Part shown: in pieces, positions 22,631 through 35,958 of the stretch
Position numbering within the stretch: the stretch's first letter is position 1
Layout of the letters: every line of letters begins with the position of its first letter
DNA from: Diphasiastrum complanatum
Taxonomy: Eukaryota; Streptophyta; Lycopodiopsida; Lycopodiales; Lycopodiaceae
Direction of reading: 5' to 3'
Assembly (NCBI GenBank): GCA_029204225.1
Contig: CM055093.1
Coordinates: 914,117-978,116, forward strand
Length of the DNA stretch: 64,000 bases
Position numbers and translations under genes: made by a program
Notes under the pieces: generated by a model
What the model was told of the DNA's origin: nothing
Seen by the model: the letters and a program-made list of their open reading frames with translations, nothing else
Database searches by the model: none

Positions 22631-23494
22631 CTGTATCCGTCCTCATAAATTTTTGTAGGTACTATTGGCTGATCCAGGTGATCGTATTGGTGACTCTAAA
22701 ACTAGGATTCCTGGAATGGGTTGTGTTACTTCCATATATCGGGTCGATATAGCGTTTGTCAGATATCAGGATCCCAGGTCTAGGATTATGCTGAATCCTA
22801 TGTACAAGACATCAAAGTAATAGAATCCATAGTCTACATGCCATAAAAGAGATGTCTATAGAGTATCCACATGCCCAATCATTTAGGCAGGTTAGTGTAA
22901 TAGTTTTTGTTGTCTTGAGTGTTCAGAAGGCCAAGCTCCTTGCTTGGGACCATAACATTAATCAAGATTATAGACTCAAGATGACTATTATACAAACAGT
23001 GAGATTCTTTCACAAGCAGTATCTCAGACTCCACAAAGAGGTCTAAAAACAAATATCTAGCTAAAGTGTCTCTGTGCATAGGAGAATGGCCTTCATTTTG
23101 ACGAGAAGAATCCAACCTCCTCTTTGACAAAATAAGATAATTGTTTTCAACTGGCCTTCCATACTGGACAAGTGATTTTCAAAAGTTTTAATTCTTTTTG
23201 AATCTACTAAACAAACTTTCCAAAATTTTCTATTGTTTGATATTTACACAAATATTTTTGTTCCAAAATTGAGATCTTGTGGACAAATTTTTTGAGAAGT
23301 GGGAGAGGTTTGAAGGATAGATTCTAAAAGGGGTGTCCTCCTCAAAAAATAAACTAGTCAGCCAACACTTGCTCCCATCCCTCAGGATATGGAAATATTC
23401 GAGTGGAAATACAGGCAAGGCAGTCCTTCTGAAGATGTCGTTGTGAGCGTCCTTTCAAGAGGGGGAGATGGATAGCTAAGCCTTGTATAGATGG
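22631..23494 (+). repeat. Dispersed 0.87-kb repeat, copy 2
   Basis: Counterpart of 2,880-3,749 in the same orientation. It has a slightly different set of small indels (for example, a shorter run after gtttgaa) and no recognisable gene. Confidence 0.8.
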
Positions 23495-23526
23495 AAAAAG
23501 ACAATTTCTATTCTATTTTTCTTCTA

Positions 23527-25847
<2,321 letters not shown>

Positions 25848-25914
25848 ATGCCTCCACGTCATCAGTCCTAGTAGGCAGGCCACCACCTCACCCGTCCTCG
25901 CTGGTTCAAGTCGG

Positions 25915-26250
25915 TGTAGTGGGTTTCTTTCCTTGCCTAACCTGAATCCAAGATCTAGTCAATCTAGCATCAAAGAGATGAACTTAGTTGTCACGCGTAG
26001 GTTCGTTCCCATGAGAGCGATAGTAAAGTTCAAATTTCAACATGAATGGAGGATCTAACACTAACATCCATTAACACTAAGCATTAACACTACATCCATT
26101 AACCCTACTTCCATTAACCCTAAATCCACAACAATGATAGATACTTACTCTTCTCTCTCTCAATTTCTCTCTCACAAAAAGCATAAGAAATAGCAATCCC
26201 AATAATGATCAAATCCAACAATTAGCAAAAAAAAAGGAAGCATGAGATAT
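25915..26250 (-). repeat. Partial third LTR copy of the gypsy element
   Basis: Repeats the first 330 or so bases of the LTR (tgtagtgggtttctttcc onward), then breaks off near aggaagcatgagatat. About 70 unrelated bases follow before the full LTR. The partial copy is closer to the 35.2-kb LTR (cctaacctgaatccaagatc) than to its neighbour (cctatcctccacccaagatc). This suggests recombination between element ends rather than simple slippage. Confidence 0.75.
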
Positions 26251-26322
26251 GGCCTTGCAAAGTCACACAAGACTTCCTATCAGAGATCTTTAACAAGATC
26301 TACCTCACCTTTGGATCTTATT

Positions 26323-27071
26323 TGTAGTGGGTTTCTTTCCTTGCCTATCCTCCACCCAAGATCTAATCAATTTAGCATCAAGGAGATGAAGTTAGTTGTC
26401 ACGCGTAGGTTCGTTCCCATGAGAGCGATAGTATAGTTCAGATTTCAACATGAATGGAGGATCTAACACTAACATCCATTAACACTACATCCATTAACCC
26501 TACTTCCATTAACCCTAAATCCACAACAATGATAGAAACTTACTCTTTCTTTCTCTCCCTTTCTCTCTCACAAAAAGCATAAAAAAATAGCAATCCCAAT
26601 AATGATCAAATCCAACAACTAGCAAAATCCAAAGAAAGCATGAGAAATGGAGGAAAAGAGAGGAAGAGCAAGGACATTCATCAATCCATCTCTAAAGAGA
26701 ACCAATCTGCTTTATTGAAATGAGGAAATTAACATCAAGAGCAACTTGAGTTGGTCTCTTTTTATAGTAGAGAGGAGGACCCTGGCCTTTGAATCCTATT
26801 GGTCTAGTCTTGCCTCTCTTTTTATTCAAATTTAAAAAAGTGTGAGAACCATTAAAATTAGAAGGAAACCAAACTTTATTCACTAACTTGACATTTAGGC
26901 CCTACGACATTAAAAGTCCCGCAAAAAGGCCTAAAGTCCTTTATTAACTTTTAACTAATCAATCAAATAACTATGTGATCATCGGGTTGGACTTACACAC
27001 ACAGGGTGTCAAATCTCTCTCACTTATTAACTAGGGTTAGGGTTGCCTTGAGATCCGCAAACTCTCCAACA
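26323..27071 (-). repeat. 3' LTR of the gypsy element
   Basis: 749 bp, tgtagtggg...ctccaaca as written on plus (tgttggag...ccactaca on the element strand). Contains repeated ccattaaccctaa units and a CT-rich patch. Differs from the other LTR by scattered substitutions and a small indel set, so the insertion is not recent. Confidence 0.85.
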
Positions 27072-27088
27072 GTATCCCCCACCAAAAC
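27072..27088 (-). other. Polypurine tract of the gypsy element
   Basis: On the element strand ttttggtgggggatac abuts the 3' LTR. A G-rich purine run in this position primes plus-strand synthesis. Confidence 0.65.
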
Positions 27089-27149
27089 TGTTGGCGGTCC
27101 CACGACACCTGCAATATGCAGTTATTAGGGCCTTTTATTGGCTTCACAC

Positions 27150-29096
27150 CAAATCTTAATTTAATAATACTGCACCTTCTCCATAAAGTCGAGGCGTGCA
27201 GTATTGAAATCCAAATTGTGTGGCAGGAAACAACGATGGGCTCCGGAAATCCATTTGGAAGTTGTCCATGAGGTGCAGCGGGATTCCCAAGAGTCTCCCG
27301 TCATAATTGCACGAAAATAGAGACGAGCAATCAGCAGCTGATCTTTGATTTGCTCTGAGGCCAGTGGCTTATTTGGATCGAATGCCAGGGGAGGAACAGA
27401 GTTAGGTCTTTAGCAAACATTGTCGATTGTCGTACCATTGGATTCAGAGAGTGGACATACTCTCTCTGATATGCTTGTAAGGCGCGGTGGAAATCCACTG
27501 AGATGGTCCAGCTGTAAGGCTGATGGATGATTGGCCAATTGGGCGTATGGATGGTGATTTTGTCCATAGCCAATCCCAAATCTTTCCATTTATTTCTTCA
27601 CGGCATTGGCACGTAATAGGGATCTACCCGCAACTGGCGAGGGCTGACGACGTAACTCCTAATTGATTCCGGAGTTTTCTCAAAAATCGTGATTCTCCAT
27701 GCCGACTGCTCTCCCAATGCAGGTATTTTGTCCAACTCTTTGTTGGCCTCCATCTCGGAGGTCTTAAATTTCAGAACCCATCCACCACGTGAGGACTCAT
27801 GCAGATGTTGCTTTGAGAAGGTCTGGATCTAGTCCTCGACGCTGATGGGCCTTCTGAATAGAAGTCTTGTCCTTGATGAGGATGGACCCACTTGTATTGT
27901 CGGTATGGTTGGCAGTTGATCTGCTATATCTTGAGCTCCCCCCTAGTCCATGCTCGAATCAATCCCTGTATCCATTGGTACAACTTCTTGGTGCGAAAGG
28001 GAGAATTGTGGCATGACCGGGAGAGGGATTTGTGGTCTGGCTTCCAACTCTTGAGCGACTGCTTTTTCATAGGCGGTGATGGTCTCTTTTGCCTTTGCCA
28101 ACTCGGTTGAAGCTGCGCATTTGAGCCTATCAAGGCAGCCTTGGAGTCCCTAAAGGGCCACTTTGTATGTCTCTACTTTTTTGAGTAAATACACAATCTC
28201 CGTTGGTGTGACCGGATGATCGGGTATTTGTGTTTGCAGACAGGCATCACACTCAAGGGTGGTCGCATCCAATTCACCTTGAAGCTGTGTGCGATCTTGT
28301 TCGGCCATCTGTAATTGCCCCTTCAGCTGCACTTGTTGCTTGGCATCTTGCATTGCTTTATCTACCTGATCTTGTGCGGTTGTCAAGGCGTTTTGCAAGG
28401 AGCTGATGTAGGTTTCCAAGCGATCAGCTTGTTGTTGGGCCAACTTCTTTTTGCTTTCAGTCTTATCTTCATGTTGTTTGGCTATCTTTAACTCTCAATC
28501 CAGCTGGACAATTTTCTAGCTGATCAGAGTGTTTTCGGATCCTAGATCAGAGATCCTCTGCTCCATTTTCTTCTTCTTATCTAGCATAGACTGGATTACT
28601 TGCCCAAGGCTTGAAACCAACCCTAGAGCATCACTAGAATCGATGGTCGTGGCAGCAACAGCAACAAGAGGACCTGATGGTACTGTCCTTGGTAGGCGTG
28701 GAACAGGTGCCATGGTCTCTTCTTCTTCAGAAATATCCTCCTCTTCAAACCCTTCAAGCACTGTGGCGTCGAACTGTTTTGGTGATTTTACAGCCGTGTC
28801 AACCCGAAGTGCGGCTGGGCTATCTTGTGTGTGAGGTTGTTGGCTGGCATCTTTGACATCAACAGTAGATTCATGGATATGTCTGAATCCTCTTCCAAGG
28901 GATTGGGGTTCAAAGGGCGCTGGGCTCTGGGGCATTTCAAAGATTTTGGTGGCCCCAAGGGGGTTGGAATCATCGAACATATCCATAAAGAACTGTGTGT
29001 TGGGTGAGGTGGCTTCGGTGTGCAGGGGTGAGGTGGCCTAGGTAGTTGTGATGGGAATGGGTCGAGTAGACCGTCGTGCTCGCTGGCAGACATCAC
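27150..29096 (-). pseudogene. Extra ORF region of the gypsy element: acidic, coiled coil, unknown C-terminal domain
   Basis: Sense-strand reading follows the truncated integrase. A start at 29,096 gives a Pro-rich piece (FPSQLPRPPHPCTPKPPH). After a frame change come PLGATKIFEMPQSPAPFEPQ and an acidic stretch (EGFEEEDISEEEE) at about 28,745. Then a long heptad-like coiled coil with few breaks (KKKKMEQRISDLGSENTLIS, ETYISSLQNALTTAQDQVDK, QLQGELDATTLECDACL; about 28,600-28,200), with two stops in phase, continuing to AKAKETITAYEKAVAQELEA. Between 27,800 and 27,150 the reading changes frame and shows ITIFEKTPESIRSYVV, SPRQLRVDPYYVPMP and WESRCTSWTTSKWISG. I recognise no family. It occupies the place of the integrase core and C-terminal domain. 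It could be a captured host gene or a structural or transport protein of the element. Confidence 0.5.
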
Positions 29097-29320
29097 ATGT
29101 CTAAATAAAAATTTTATGTGTCCTTATGAAGCGTAGGCCACCAACAACTTGATTGCAAAATTTTGCAAACAGTAATATCTGTAGAGAAGTGTCTTCCACC
29201 CATGCCATCATGTGAAAACATGATTAAATCTGGTACTTCATGTGGTAAAACACACATTCGTAAAATATTATCTGATCCACGACGGTACAATTGTCCTGCA
29301 ATTAATTGATAAGGGTGAGC
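29097..29320 (-). pseudogene. Gypsy integrase, zinc-finger part only
   Basis: FIHKAHPYQLIAGQLYRRG leads to the H-H of the finger (SHDGMGGRHFSTD), ICWWPTLHKDT-like codons, and after a frame change TCDVCQRARRSTRP. The H-x-H...C-x2-C arrangement of the integrase N-terminal domain is complete, but the catalytic core with its Asp-Asp-Glu does not follow. The next bases belong to the extra ORF region. Confidence 0.75.
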
Positions 29321-30126
29321 CTTATGAATAAATTGTCTCTTCTGTACTTTTGTCGAGGAGTCATTCAGTTGTCCTAGCATCAGGTACTTAACAATATCTG
29401 CCGCCCACTCAGGTACTGCTTCAACATACAACGCGACATCTGGCAGTTCATCATTCACTTTAGTATTAACTAGTGCGGATTCAAATCGTGAAACGTGATC
29501 AGCTAGATAATGTTGCTTTCCCTTTCTAACCACAAATCGAAAGTCAAATTCAGTCAATAATAATAACCATCTTGCAATACGTCCAGTATTATACGTCTTG
29601 TTTACCAAGTAAAGTAACGGTTGATGATCTTTATAAAATGCAAAGTGCATTTCCATGAGGTAGTAAATTTCCGAATGGAAAAAATCGTGTCTAGCGCTTC
29701 ACGTTCTGTTGTTAAATAATTATTCTCTGGATCTATAAGCTGTCTGCTTGCAAATCGTATGGAATAATCCTTCTTATAGTCACCTGGCTGCGTCAAAACT
29801 GATCCAATGGCATATTTTGAGGCATCCGTATGAACATGAAACTCTAATGTCCAATCTGGAGAACGCAATATTGGTGTTGAAGTTAATGCTTTTTTTAACT
29901 TTTCAAAGGCTTCTAACGCCTGTACTGTCCAAATAGGAACAATAGTTCGTTTGTACATAGGTCGAGCTAAATCCGCAAAGAAGATAATAAAAATTTGATA
30001 GTAGTTCGCATGACCCATAAACACATAAACTCCTTGAATTGTTGTTGGCGGTGGCAATTCCACAATAACTTTGATCTTAGAATAATCGGTGGCAATACCA
30101 TGTCTTGATATCACATGTCCAAGCAC
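29320..30126 (-). pseudogene. Gypsy RNase H and end of the reverse transcriptase
   Basis: Frame 29,602-30,126 begins at the RT connection (MLGHVISRHGIATDYSKI; PPPTTIQGVYVFMGHANYYQ). It runs into RNase H (LEFHVHTDASKYAIGSVLTQ, with the catalytic Asp; NNYLTTEREALDTIFSIRKF, with the Glu). A frame change then leads to 29,656 onward: FYKDHQPLLYLVNK, ARWLLLLTEFDFRF, and GKQHYLADHVSRFE (usually N-x-x-AD-x-LSR). One frameshift, and otherwise readable. Confidence 0.85.
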
Positions 30127-30911
30127 AACTCCGTGCGAAACCCATATCTAGCATTTTTCTGGATTTAGAGAAATCTGATATTTGTGACATCTTTCAAATA
30201 CTTTCTCCAATCGATCCAGGTGGTCTGTATCTGTACTATGAACTCCCAAGTCCTCCAAGTAAATCTGAATGAATTTCTGCAGATAATCTTTAAAAGCAAA
30301 TTGCATTACTCTTTGGAATGAACTTGGTGCATTACAGAGTCCAAACGGCATCACTTTGTAAGCACATGTGTCCCATTCTGTTGCAAAAGCAATTTTGTGG
30401 CGATCGGCAGGTGCAATCTTAACCTGGGTGTAACCACTAAATCCATTCAGGAAACTTTAAGCTTCTGCTCCAGCAAGGCAATCCAAAATGCTTTTAGTAA
30501 AAGGTAATGGAAAGTGATCCTTCCGTGTCACTTTATTCAATGCTTTGAGATTCACACATATTCGCAATTTTCCATTTTTCTCAGGAACAATGACAATCGG
30601 TGAAATCCATTCTGTATGCTCGATTTTAAAAATGAAATCGACGTCAAGCAGTCTCTAAAGTTATTTCTTTATCAGATCTGCCACATTAGGATTACAGCGT
30701 TGAACTTTGTAACCTTTGGAACTACATCCGATACTAAAGGTATGGTAGGTTCAATCGCTGATGTCGGAATACCCTTCAAATCTTGATAAGTCCATGCAAA
30801 GCAATCTTGATACTTAATAAGTAACAAATGGAGTGCTTGATACTGTTCAGGAGTAAGTTGTGATCCCACTTGTACAATCTTTTCCGGTTCTCTTGGTTCA
30901 GCAAGATTCAT
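30127..30911 (-). pseudogene. Gypsy reverse transcriptase with altered catalytic sites
   Basis: Starts with the pre-RT linker (QYQALHLLLIKYQDCFAWTY, about 30,850), then stops, then FLNGFSGYTQVKIAPADRHK (about 30,460-30,400) and MPFGLCNAPSSFQRVMQFAF (about 30,350). IQIYLEDLGVHSTDTDHLDRL follows (about 30,270), and LNPEKC ends the block. Family enzymes have FLDGFSGY and YLDD. Here the first reads N, and YLDD reads YLED, so two of the three metal-binding aspartates are changed. In addition a TAA precedes FLNG. The enzyme cannot work. Confidence 0.88.
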
Positions 30912-31906
30912 TGGCTGCGTCCTAGCTGGCCATCGTAAACCTCTTTAGATTCCGGCATGTGTTCTTCAAGTTCATGATGTGCTTTAGGTAACATGATAAC
31001 CACATCATCCAGTGTATAACGTTTAAAATGCTCTAGCATATCATGCTGAACTACATTTGCCTGTTCTTTTTCGAAAAGACTTGTCTTGGATCTTCGTTTA
31101 GCCTTCTTAGCAAGAATTGATCATGGAGGTGATGACTTTCGGGATGATAAATCTTTCTTCATAGGTGAACACTTCCTAGATGATGATGTCTTGCTGGAAA
31201 TATGACTTGAAGGATCATTCTTGATTTTTCCTTTGCCTTTATCCAATAGAGGTGGCACTTCCTTTGAATCGATCTTTTGAGGGGGATTTTTCCATTTCAG
31301 GACCATGTTATAGTGTTGCTTAGCTTGTTTCTTTGTTATCGAACCTGTGATCCTACCTCCCCTCAATATAACTGCTTTGGGCAGTTTGATTGCTGGTTCA
31401 TCAAGAACATTACGCACTCCAAATCTGGTCGGATCCGTATGATGTAGAATTTGTTTATCCGTAAGTTCTGCATTGCCATCATAAGTTAAGACATGGCTCA
31501 CTGGTATGAGATCATCCTCAATCGGATCTGGTATAGGTTATGTTGATATCCAGGCTACATTCAACACATTTAGTGGAAACGTGATTGGTGTATCCAAAGT
31601 TTGATCTAATAAGGAAATCTCTCTCAACTCTGATTGAATATCTCGTTGACACATATATCATGTTGTACAATCAATTGTTGCAAGAGCTTTATTCCAATTG
31701 ATAGTGTCCTTTTGAGAATCGTGGTGAACTCCCAATTTTTTCTCTGGTCGATCACAAGTGTAATCTATTGTTGATGAATTGTCATTCGCTTTTTGAACCA
31801 CTGGTTTGATACTCCAAGTCGTAGGATCAACTTTAACTGCACGTTCACGATTTTCAAAAGTGATTTTTTCGGTACCCTACTTATAAATTACTTGCACAGC
31901 TCGTAA
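30912..31906 (-). pseudogene. Gypsy linker between protease and reverse transcriptase
   Basis: The main frame at 31,121-31,501 encodes a basic, Ser/Lys-rich segment (YDGNAELTDKQILHHTDPTR, then KGKGKIKNDPSSHISSKTSS and RKCSPMKKDLSSRKSSPP). No catalytic motif is present. Long low-complexity linkers at this place are common in plant gypsy elements. Confidence 0.55.
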
Positions 31907-32428
31907 TCATGGACGTCCTAATAGAACTTGATAGACATTTGGTGCTTCTAGTAAGTCCATCATGACGAAAGTAATGACGAACTGTACTCTTGCAATCCTA
32001 ACAGGTATATATTCCACCATTCCTCGTGGATGAACTATCGTTTGATCCGCTAGCTTAATAGCAAAAGTAGCAAGCTTAATCTTTGTAAGGCCCCATTTTG
32101 TACATAGGTTTGTAGAAATCAGGTTAACTTCTGAACCGCCATCTATCATGGCTACTTCTTTAGAAAATTGTCTATGTTGTATCGACAGAGTGATATTCTT
32201 TTGTTCACTTTCCCAAGCGGCTCCAACATGGAGTACATCGTTAGATTCTTCAAATCCAACACAAAAAAGCAGCTCCTGGTGGACTTCTAGTTCTTCTTGA
32301 GCTAACTTTTGCGGTAAGACTTCTTTAGCTTTTGGCACCAACTTTAGGAACTCTCCCAATGAAATATTGATCTTGCTAGACAAAATGTTCATGAGTAATT
32401 CTGTATGCGGTGCTTCCAGTTCAGTCAT
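31907..32428 (-). pseudogene. Gypsy aspartic protease
   Basis: 173 codons. VAMIDGGSEVNLISTNLC carries the catalytic Asp in the form D-G-G (retropepsins have D-[ST]-G or D-G-G in this plant group). The flap and second half follow as ADQTIVHPRGMVEYIPV and VYQVLLGRP. Upstream an acidic helix (EVLPQKLAQEELEVHQEL) links to gag. Frame open throughout, the best preserved domain of the element. Confidence 0.85.
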
Positions 32429-32556
32429 CTTGAAGGGTTCTTATGATGTAATTGATCATTCATATCTGTACATAAATTTCTCGGAGGCTGCAATGGTGAA
32501 GACCGAACTTCAGTTGTTACTTTAGTAGCCTCAAGTTCCTCTTCTTCTTGCAGATG

Positions 32557-33111
32557 TTAAACCCATTGTCTCATATCCTGATATCTTTGTTTTTTTGCAT
32601 TAATATTTGGATAGACTCCCGATGTTGTTGATGTTTCGTTCAATGGTATAGAATCAGCAGGTACTAGATCCACTATTGGTTCTTTTTGCTTTTGTGCTCT
32701 GGTGACCACCATCAAGGGTGCACTTGGTTTATTTTGAGCTATTGATCCTTGCTTGATGGTTATCAAATTTACAGGTGTTGTAGCTTGTTGTTGAGCGGCA
32801 GTATAAATGGCATACTGTTCTGAAGATCCACCTTCTTGATCATTACCATAGCTCCATTGCTCAGCACTTCCATAAGGTTCTGGTTCCATCAAATTGGCAA
32901 GAGGAGCGGAGTGTTTTGGTGGGGCAGGCAAATCTAGACGTTCCGGGTATCCAAGAGTAGATTGTCGCAGTCTTGCTGCTGGATTTCCTCCATATTGTGG
33001 ATCTCGAGATTCCATCTGGGCATAATGTTGCTGAATTATCCGAGGATTGAAGTTGCAAAAAGCAATCTCATGGTCAAGTGAATTACACAGATGGCAAACA
33101 CTGATTTCCAT
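32557..33111 (-). pseudogene. Gypsy nucleocapsid region with one zinc knuckle
   Basis: The frame starts with VCHLCNSLDHEIAFCNF: C-x2-C-x4-H-x4-C, intact. A Pro/Gln-rich spacer follows (PAPPKHSAPLANLMEPEP). Just upstream of the frame a second, decayed knuckle may lie around 33,150. It is separated from the capsid part by stops. Confidence 0.8.
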
Positions 33112-33119
33112 TCATTTTT

Positions 33120-33983
33120 TCAATTGAGGACACTCGTTCACTATGTGATTTCCTGTTTAAATAGAACACCAGCTATTTTCCCTGGTTAGAGAAGTCTTTG
33201 CAAACTTCTCAGGTTCCTTTTTCCCTACTCTGTGAAGATTTTCCAATGCTTTGATTTTCTCATCAAATTGCAACTGCAACTTTTCCATCTGTTTTTGCTG
33301 AGTCTTCCCAAGTTTCTTCAACTCATTGAGCATCATTTATGTAGTAGCATTGGCATTTGTTGATGCAATAGTGGTGGATGTCGTAATAGTCTGCCCAGCT
33401 GTATAAGGCAACATACTGACTCATCATTTGAATCTTCATCCTCCTCCCGAATTGCATTGTCCATAACATTTTGCAAAAGTGCATACTCATTATGGCGTTT
33501 CAGCTCACGTCTGATCCGTTTAGGTAGACCTGACAAAAATCACATAATCATGGCATTTTCATTAATCAACTCAGGTTCGCATTGAGATCTAAGACGTTTC
33601 ACCCTTTCGATGTAATCTCGAACCATTTCCCTCTTTTCCATTTTAATTTTACTTAAAAGTAGAAAAGGGTCTTCCATAAACTTCCGTGGTTTGAACCGTG
33701 TGATAAGGGCTCGTTTAACAACCTCCCAATCTGTACGCTCAGTTTCATCTTGGTTATAGTACCAATCTTGTGTTGCGCCTGTTAAGGCCATAGGAAACAG
33801 CTTAAGTTTATCTTGAGGATAAATCTCACCATAGACTTCACAGGATTCAACATAGATCTGAAGAAATCTAATTGGATCTGTTAATCCATTATATTTGGGT
33901 AGATCCAATCGGGGTGCTCTTCTAACAATAATTGGATTGACCTCCTGTGGAGCACCTCCAAGAGTAGCTCCAGGGGCAGCCAT
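33120..33983 (-). pseudogene. Gypsy gag, capsid part
   Basis: The start at 33,983 reads MAAPGATLGG, then RLDLPKYNGLTDPIRFLQIY, FPMALTGATQDWYYN, WEVVKRALITRFKP and KREMVRDYIERVKRLRSQCE. This is a standard retrotransposon gag domain (Retrotrans_gag). A TGA at 33,537-33,539 interrupts it in frame. It resumes as FLSGLPKRIRRELKRHN with an acidic end (REEDEDSNDE). The stop probably replaced a Trp codon, a single-base change. Confidence 0.88.
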
Positions 33984-35193
33984 CTTTACAAATTTAGATC
34001 AAATATATAATGAGATTGGATCTAGATTTTTCCAAAAAACTATCTCAGATTAGATCTGCTAGATATATTCCACTTTTCAAGAATCTGATTCTATATGATA
34101 AAAAACTTTCCGAAATTCGATCAGTCGATACGTCTCAAAAATGATAAATCTCTCATAATCCAATTCAGAATATATCAAATTTGATCCAAATTTTGATAGA
34201 GACTTGATTTGGAAAATTAGAAACTAAAAATAGGATTGGCGAAGGTTCACTAGACGAAGGTTGGCTCGACAAAGGTTAAACAGTGCTACTTTGGAAAAAA
34301 TTTATCAGAACAACTTTTTTGAAAATTTCTTGGAAAATAACCTTTGCCGACTTCTCAAATGGAAGACCTAACATAGATAAAACTATGGAAAACTGCGCGA
34401 AGGTTTCTGACACAAGGAAATACAGTTTCTGTAATCTGGTGAGGGTGAAAATCAAGATTTTTTGTAATCTGATCAAGAAGAATCTTCGCCAAACTCAAAA
34501 ATAGTATTTTTCTATAAATAGAATGTTTTGGAAACTTGACAAAGGTTCTGGTTAAGGATCAAGAGTAATATTGATAATTTTGCAAAAAAGTGACTTTTTT
34601 TGGCAAAAATATGACAATATGACAACTGATCCTCTGAAACCCTTTCTATTTTTGGTATTATTCTTCACCGACCTGGCAGTAGATAGATCTGAATGACATC
34701 TTAGCACAGTAAATTGGGCGAAGGTTCTTTTCTGTAATTTTTAGGGTTTTGATAAGTTTTAGTATTTTTTGGCGGTTTTTCTGATGTTTTTGGAAATCTG
34801 CTGGGAATTAATCTTTGCCCTTCAAACTGAAGGTTCTGTAAATAAAATTGAAGGTCTATGCAACTCGACGAAGGTTTCCTGGAAGAGAGTAAAAAGTTCT
34901 GAGCTATGATGACACTTTTTGTCTCTTTTTGACCAAATCTGACAGATTTGACCAATTTTTGTTATTTTCTCTGATATCTCAAATCCAAATGGATCTTAAG
35001 ATTGGTGATCTGAATAAATTTTCATGTTTAATAATCAGATTAGATTTCAAACAAGCAAATCCACTCAAATCAAGCACATCAATTCCAAACTAACCCTAAA
35101 ATGTAGATTTAACACTATTCATGCCACGACAAGATGCCTAATGCAAGCTAACCATCAACCAAACATGCTGCAAACTGAAAAATAGGTGTAGCT
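33984..35193 (-). other. Gypsy leader (5' UTR), no gene
   Basis: Long untranslated leader between primer site and gag. The octamer cgaaggtt or gacaaaggtt appears about six times between 34,240 and 34,875 on plus, irregularly spaced. Confidence 0.6.
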
Positions 35194-35210
35194 CCCCAGC
35201 AACGGCGCCA
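35194..35210 (-). other. Primer binding site, tRNA-Asp type
   Basis: On the element strand tggcgccgttgctgggg lies 4 bases inside the 5' LTR. It matches the complement of the 3' end of plant tRNA-Asp used by many gypsy elements (usual form tggcgccgttgccgggg). Confidence 0.8.
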
Positions 35211-35214
35211 AAAT

Positions 35215-35958
35215 TGTAGTGGGTTTCTTTCCTTGCCTAACCTGAATCCAAGATCTAGTCAATCTAGCATCAAAGAGATGGAGTTAGTTGTCACGCGTAG
35301 GTTCGTTCCCATGAGAGCGATAGTATAGTTCAGATTTCAACATGAATGGAGGATCTAACACTAACATCCATTAACACTAAGCATTAACACTACATCCATT
35401 TACCCTAAATCCACAACAGTGATAGAAACTTACTCTTCTCTCTCTCTTTTTCTCTCTCACAAAAAGCATACGAAATAGCAATCCCAATAATGATTAAATC
35501 CAACAATTAGCAAATACAAAGGAAGCATGAGAAATGGAGGAAAAGAAAGGAAGCGCAGGGACATTCATCAATCCATTTCTAAAGAGAACCAATCTGCTTT
35601 ATTGAAATGAGGAAATGAACATCAGGAGCAACTCGAATTGGTCCCTTTTATAGTAGAGAGGAGGACCCTGGCCTTTGAATCCTATTGGTCCAGTCTTGCC
35701 TCTCTTTTTATTCAAATTAAAAAAAGTGTGGGAACCATCAAAATTGGAGGGAAACCCAACTTTATTCACTAACTTGACATTTAGGCCCTGCGACATTAAA
35801 AGTCCCGCAAAAAGGCCTAAAGTCCTTTATTAACTTTTAACTAATCAATCAAATAACTATGTGATCATCGGGTTGGACTTATACACACAGGGTGCTAAAT
35901 CCCTCTCACTTATTTGACTAGGGTTAGGGTTGCCTTGAGATCCACAAACCCTCCAATA
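35215..35958 (-). repeat. 5' LTR of the gypsy element
   Basis: 744 bp with the same ends as the 26.3-27.1 kb LTR (tgtagtggg ... ctccaata, one change from ctccaaca). Confidence 0.85.

Larger units (their letters stand above)
25915..35958 (-). mobile_element. Ty3/gypsy LTR retrotransposon, degenerate, with an extra ORF region
   Basis: Minus-strand order: LTR (35,958-35,215), tRNA-Asp-type primer site, leader, gag, zinc knuckle, protease, reverse transcriptase, RNase H, integrase zinc finger, an extra unrecognised reading region, polypurine tract, LTR (27,071-26,323), and then a further partial LTR (26,250-25,915). RT before integrase defines Ty3/gypsy. The bases just outside, gtcgg on the left and gtcag on the right, look like a 5-bp target duplication with one change. 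The right flank continues as a LARD-like LTR copy, matching 21,155 onward (ttcaagtcggattggggac), so the element inserted in such a copy. Stops and frame changes in every domain make it non-autonomous. Confidence 0.85.

Noticed and set aside
26090..26120. Telomere-like words (ccattaaccctaa) around 26.1, 26.5 and 35.4 kb
   Set aside because: They are part of the gypsy LTR and have a spacer of other bases; no run of the plant telomere unit CCCTAAA is present.
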